Below, piece after piece: positions 7,389-9,809 of a stretch of 9,809 nt of DNA. The position numbers and the translations under genes are program-made. Location of the stretch: NCBI GenBank assembly GCA_013152845.1, contig JAADFM010000119.1:1-9809 (forward strand), read 5' to 3'. The notes below the pieces were generated by a model. That model worked only from the letters and a program-made list of their open reading frames with translations, made no database searches and was not told where the DNA came from. How positions within the stretch are numbered: position 1 is the first letter of the stretch; each line of letters begins with the position of its first letter. The DNA is from Methanobacteriota archaeon. Its GTDB lineage: Archaea; Hydrothermarchaeota; Hydrothermarchaeia; Hydrothermarchaeales; JAADFM01.

Positions 7389-7931
7389 TCAGTCCAGCCC
7401 CCAGCGCTTGAACAGGTCGTGGTCAATCCCGAGGCTGTCCAGGACCTTTCCCACCACGAAATCCACCAGGTCCTCTATGCCCTCCGGCCGGTGGTAGAAC
7501 CCGGGCATGGCAGGCAGGATGGTCACCCCGAGGCGGGCCAGTTTCAGCATGTTCTCCAGGTGGATGGCAGAAATGGGCGTCTCCCTGGGCACCAGGACAA
7601 GGGGACGTCCCTCCTTTATCATGACATCAGCTGCCCTGGTCACAAGATTCGAGGCAAAGCCGTTTGCGACAGCCGAGAGGGTCTTCATGCTGCAGGGGCA
7701 GACCACCATGGCATCCAGGCGGTAGGAGCCTGAGGCGAACCCTGCATCCATCTCCCCCTCGTCCATCCACGGGCCCCCCGTATCCGGGGACCCCTCCTCG
7801 ATTTCCATTATCCGCCTGGCGTTCCTGGTCGCAACCCGGTGGACCCCGTGGCCCCCCTCCTCAAGGACCTCGGCCAGCCTGAGACCGTACCTGACCCCTG
7901 AGGCCCCGGAAAGCGCAACCAGTATCTCCAT
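7389..7931 (-). CDS. ubiX: UbiX flavin prenyltransferase
   Basis: Makes prenyl-FMN from FMN and dimethylallyl phosphate, the cofactor used by UbiD decarboxylases. The protein has 180 residues, the usual family length. It starts MEILVALSGASGVRYGLRL, the FMN-binding N-terminal strand and GASG loop. It continues with the conserved CPCSMKTLSAVANGFASNLV, RAADVMIKEGRPLVLVPRET, HLENMLKLARLGVTILPAMP and a C-terminal PEGIEDLVDFVVGKVLDSLG. ATG 7931 opens exactly at the family N-terminus; longer in-frame extensions overlap the HD gene and encode nothing related. It lies 25 nt downstream of the HD gene stop and 7 nt upstream of ubiD, so all three are probably cotranscribed. The pairing with ubiD reflects direct dependence: cofactor maker plus user. 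Confidence 0.93.
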   Translation of the reverse strand: MEILVALSGASGVRYGLRLAEVLEEGGHGVHRVATRNARRIMEIEEGSPDTGGPWMDEGEMDAGFASGSYRLDAMVVCPCSMKTLSAVANGFASNLVTRAADVMIKEGRPLVLVPRETPISAIHLENMLKLARLGVTILPAMPGFYHRPEGIEDLVDFVVGKVLDSLGIDHDLFKRWGLD

Positions 7932-7956
7932 GGGTATAGTTTCCCGGTTATAACCC

Positions 7957-9138
7957 TTATCCGAGGTAGGCCTCCAGCTCCACCCCACGGACCTTCTCCA
8001 CCAGCTCCTCCGGGCAGTAGACCCCAACACTCCACTGGCCCTTCTGGGCCTCACGCAGGATTCTCACCAGGAGGGACTCGTCCTCGATGCGCCTGAACTC
8101 CCCGTCCTTGACTATCCTGGTCCCCATCTCCTTGAGGTCTGGCCCCGGCGGGATGTCCACCAGGACATAGCCCTCCTCCGTACCGCAATCGGCGGATATC
8201 TCCGACTCCAGGCGCTTCCAGGTTTTTATGTCCCGGCGCAGGGCCATGAGGCGGTCCCTCATCTCGTCCCCCAGGGCCTTCCACCCCAGCATCTGGGCCT
8301 TCTTGAAGAGCCTCCGCCTGTCGAACCTCTCGCCGATCTCACCAACGTAACCCGGGGAGTTCCTCAGGACGTTCTGGATGTCGTAGTCGTCCATCTCCAC
8401 CAGGGAGTGGTAGTCGAAGATGCCCTCCTCGATGGCCCGCTCGGTGGCGTGCAGGAACATGGAGTCCACGATGCGGGACGTATGGTGGAGGTAGACGGTG
8501 GGTATCATGAGAAACCTGGCCACCAGCAGGGCCTCCACGGCCCTCAGGCCCCTCTCGTTAATCACGATGTCGTCGTCTGTGAGCTCCAGGGTGTTGACGA
8601 GCCTGTCCAGGTCGATGATGCCGTAGGCCACCCCGGTGTGGTGGGCGTCCCTGACCAGGTAGTCCATCCTGTCCACGTCGAAGTCGCTGGATATGAGCTT
8701 CTTCAGCTGGGTCTGCCCGGACAGGACCCGGGTGACGTCCCGGGGCGAGACCCCCCCGTCCTCGAGGACCCCCGCCACCCTGGAGTCCTGGATAATCCCC
8801 TCGGTCGCCTTCTCGTGGGACTTGCCCAGGTAGCGCTCCAGGAGCTCCTCGGAGGTGTGGGAGAGCGGGCCGTGGCCGATGTCGTGGAGCAGGGCGGCCA
8901 GGCGGAGGTTGATTCTGTCCTCGATGGACAGGCCCAGGCGCTCGGCGATGCGGCCTGCAAGATGGAGGGCGCCCAGGGAGTGCTCGAAGCGTGTGTGGTT
9001 GGCCGATGGGTAGACCATGTAGGTGGTCCCCAGCTGCTTGAGCCGGCGCAGGCGCTGGAACTGGGGGGTGTCGATGACGTCCATCTCCAGCTGGGTCAGG
9101 AAGATGTCCCCATGGATGGAGTCCCTTATGACCTTCAT
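7957..9138 (-). CDS. HD-domain phosphohydrolase, COG1078/SAMHD1-like
   Basis: Metal-dependent phosphohydrolase of 393 residues, full length. The N-terminus IRDSIHGDIFLTQLEMDVID and RLRRLKQLGTTYMVYPSANH match the start of COG1078 proteins. The HD metal site is present: H in TRFEHSLG (near residue 53), HD in LLHDIGHGPLSH (near residue 88), and the later D in SSDFDVDRMDYLVRDAHHTG (near residue 157). Relatives include dNTP triphosphohydrolases such as SAMHD1, so nucleotide or dNTP hydrolysis is likely, but the substrate cannot be read here. The C-terminal third (RRDIKTWKRLESEIS onward) is lineage-specific. ATG 9138 has a TATA-like element 27 bp upstream. It is followed 25 nt later by ubiX on the same strand, with no obvious functional link to UbiX/UbiD. 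As a possible dNTPase it could be looked at in a phage-defence context, but it looks like ordinary housekeeping. Confidence 0.9.
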   Translation of the reverse strand: MKVIRDSIHGDIFLTQLEMDVIDTPQFQRLRRLKQLGTTYMVYPSANHTRFEHSLGALHLAGRIAERLGLSIEDRINLRLAALLHDIGHGPLSHTSEELLERYLGKSHEKATEGIIQDSRVAGVLEDGGVSPRDVTRVLSGQTQLKKLISSDFDVDRMDYLVRDAHHTGVAYGIIDLDRLVNTLELTDDDIVINERGLRAVEALLVARFLMIPTVYLHHTSRIVDSMFLHATERAIEEGIFDYHSLVEMDDYDIQNVLRNSPGYVGEIGERFDRRRLFKKAQMLGWKALGDEMRDRLMALRRDIKTWKRLESEISADCGTEEGYVLVDIPPGPDLKEMGTRIVKDGEFRRIEDESLLVRILREAQKGQWSVGVYCPEELVEKVRGVELEAYLG

Positions 9139-9160
9139 CGTTACTTCTATCCCGGTGAGG

Positions 9161-9170
9161 ATATAAAAAA
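9161..9170 (-). promoter_or_regulatory. TATA-like promoter element of the HD phosphohydrolase gene
   Basis: Read on the minus strand, TTTTTTATAT is centred about 27 bp before ATG 9138, consistent with a leaderless transcript. It fills most of the 32-nt gap after the YjbQ stop codon, so the HD-ubiX-ubiD group probably has its own promoter instead of relying on read-through. Confidence 0.55.
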
Positions 9171-9566
9171 CTACTGAATCGCCTGGACCATGACCCGTCT
9201 GGTCCTGGGACCGTCCAGCTCTACGAAGAATATCCTCTGCCAGGTGCCCAGGACGGGCCTGCCTGCCGAGACCGGGACGGATTTTGCAGGACCGATGAGG
9301 GCCGAGCGCAGGTGTGCGTGTGCGTTGCCCTCCCCGGGGTCGTGGGCATAGCCTGCACCTTTGGGCACAAGTTTCTCCAGGATTTTCTCGTAGTCGGAGA
9401 GGAGCCGGGGGTCGTTCTCGTTTATCAGGATGGCCGTGGTGGTATGGGGGGTGTAGACGGTCACCACCCCTTCCCGGACGCCGGATTCCGCCACCGCCCC
9501 CTCCACCTCACGGGTGATGTCTATGAACTCGGTGGCCTTCCGGCTTTTAACGGTCAGGGTCTTCAT
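9171..9566 (-). CDS. YjbQ/UPF0047 family protein
   Basis: Protein of 131 residues, the normal length of the family. Typical motifs are VYTPHTTTAILINENDPRLL, GNAHAHLRSALIGP and LGTWQRIFFVELDGPRTRRV; the histidines of the first two line a probable metal site. The E. coli member YjbQ has weak thiamin-phosphate-synthase-like activity, but the physiological role is unsettled. ATG 9566 gives MKTLTVKSRKATEFIDIT, the family N-terminus. The frame is open further upstream to 9629, but that extension would cross the promoter region and the start of the divergent thrS gene. A TTAAAT element lies about 28 bp upstream. The stop is 32 nt before the HD gene start. Confidence 0.87.
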   Translation of the reverse strand: MKTLTVKSRKATEFIDITREVEGAVAESGVREGVVTVYTPHTTTAILINENDPRLLSDYEKILEKLVPKGAGYAHDPGEGNAHAHLRSALIGPAKSVPVSAGRPVLGTWQRIFFVELDGPRTRRVMVQAIQ

Positions 9567-9571
9567 GTCAA

Positions 9572-9580
9572 AATATATAA
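9572..9580 (+). promoter_or_regulatory. TATA-like promoter element of thrS
   Basis: AATATATAA is centred about 33 bp before ATG 9609, implying a short leader of some 5-8 nt. It lies between the start of YjbQ and the opposite-strand element of that gene. Confidence 0.5.
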
Positions 9581-9589
9581 GGACGGGAG

Positions 9590-9598
9590 GATTTAACC
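9590..9598 (-). promoter_or_regulatory. TATA-like promoter element of the YjbQ-family gene
   Basis: Read on the minus strand, GTTAAATCC is centred about 28 bp before ATG 9566. It lies downstream of the thrS TATA element, so the two divergent promoters interleave within the 42-bp intergenic space. Confidence 0.4.
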
Positions 9599-9608
9599 CT
9601 TTCGTGAA

Positions 9609-9809
9609 ATGAAGCTGCTGCTCATCCATTCCGACTACATGGAGTACCGGGCAAAGAAGAAGACCCCGGTGGCCGAGGATATCCCGGAGGAGATGAAGTC
9701 CCAGGCCGCAGAGGAGGTCCTGGTGGCCTTCATGGCCGTGGAGAAGGGGGACGAGGAAGACCCCCGGGCCGCGGTCCAGAGGGCCTTCGAGGAGATAGAG
9801 AAGGTCTAC
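9609..9809 (+). CDS. thrS: Threonyl-tRNA synthetase, archaeal type, N-terminal part (runs off the window)
   Basis: Only the first 67 residues are in the window. They begin [20 protein letters not shown], the start of the archaeal ThrRS editing domain, which resembles D-aminoacyl-tRNA deacylase and removes serine mischarged onto tRNA-Thr. The segment [20 protein letters not shown] and a following acidic stretch fit the first strand and helix of that domain. The catalytic and anticodon-binding domains of a protein of about 600 residues would lie to the right. In a few archaea the editing domain is a separate gene, which cannot be excluded here. The ATG is supported by the TATA element upstream. 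The gene is divergent from the YjbQ-family gene. Confidence 0.85.
   Translation, partial: MKLLLIHSDYMEYRAKKKTPVAEDIPEEMKSQAAEEVLVAFMAVEKGDEEDPRAAVQRAFEEIEKVY

Noticed and set aside
7946..7955. Perfect palindrome GGTTATAACC upstream of ubiX as a promoter or operator
   Set aside because: Its centre is only about 20 bp before the ubiX ATG, too close for a TATA box of a leaderless gene, and a 10-bp palindrome occurs easily by chance. ubiX is probably read through from the HD gene.
7957..9138. HD phosphohydrolase as part of a phage-defence system
   Set aside because: The protein is a standard stand-alone COG1078 member next to housekeeping genes, with no partner nuclease, sensor or cyclase nearby.
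8407..9177. Open frame on the plus strand opposite the HD gene
   Set aside because: It is antisense to a full-length HD phosphohydrolase with all metal ligands, and its product is Gly/Val/Gln/His-rich with no recognisable domain.

Overview
The window looks like chromosomal DNA of a GC-rich archaeon, probably a euryarchaeon. Three things support this. Several genes have an AT-rich TATA-like element centred about 24-28 bp before the start codon, the layout of archaeal leaderless or short-leader transcripts. The partial threonyl-tRNA synthetase at the right end begins with the archaeal-type editing domain. A UbiX/UbiD pair of the kind used in the archaeal mevalonate pathway is present. AGG (Arg) and ATA (Ile) codons are used often. 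The genus cannot be fixed from the sequence alone.

Left part (1-3540, + strand): two neighbouring cation exporters, a CaCA-family Na+/Ca2+ exchanger (5' end outside the window) and a P2-type Ca2+-transporting ATPase. The exchanger frame is broken once, near 350-361. The ATPase frame is broken near 1087-1095, where about 10 nt seem to be missing from the first membrane helix.

Middle (3570-5215): a 48-residue Cys-rich rubredoxin-like protein (- strand) lies divergent to a radical SAM/SPASM enzyme of the archaeal putative peptide-modifying type (+ strand). The enzyme frame is broken at a run of six G at 4347-4352. A two-helix membrane protein of unknown function (- strand) converges on it, the two stop codons sharing the palindrome CTAG.

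5330-6126 (+ strand): a type II toxin-antitoxin module, with a ribbon-helix-helix/UPF0175 antitoxin overlapping a DUF3368 PIN-like toxin by 26 nt. An AT-rich inverted repeat lies over its promoter. The module looks less GC-rich than its surroundings.

Right part (6128-9566, - strand): from upstream to downstream, a YjbQ/UPF0047 protein, an HD-domain phosphohydrolase (COG1078/SAMHD1-like), UbiX (prenyl-FMN synthase) and a UbiD-family decarboxylase. UbiX would make the cofactor that UbiD needs. In archaea this pair most plausibly serves as the anhydromevalonate phosphate decarboxylase step of isoprenoid synthesis. Divergent from YjbQ, across only 42 bp with interleaved TATA elements, the archaeal thrS gene begins and runs off the right edge.

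No tRNA, rRNA, CRISPR array, insertion sequence or clear new defence system is visible. The most notable points are three frame breaks in the first 4.4 kb (two in adjacent calcium exporters), the small Cys-rich protein beside a peptide-modifying radical SAM enzyme, and the toxin-antitoxin module with a candidate operator.
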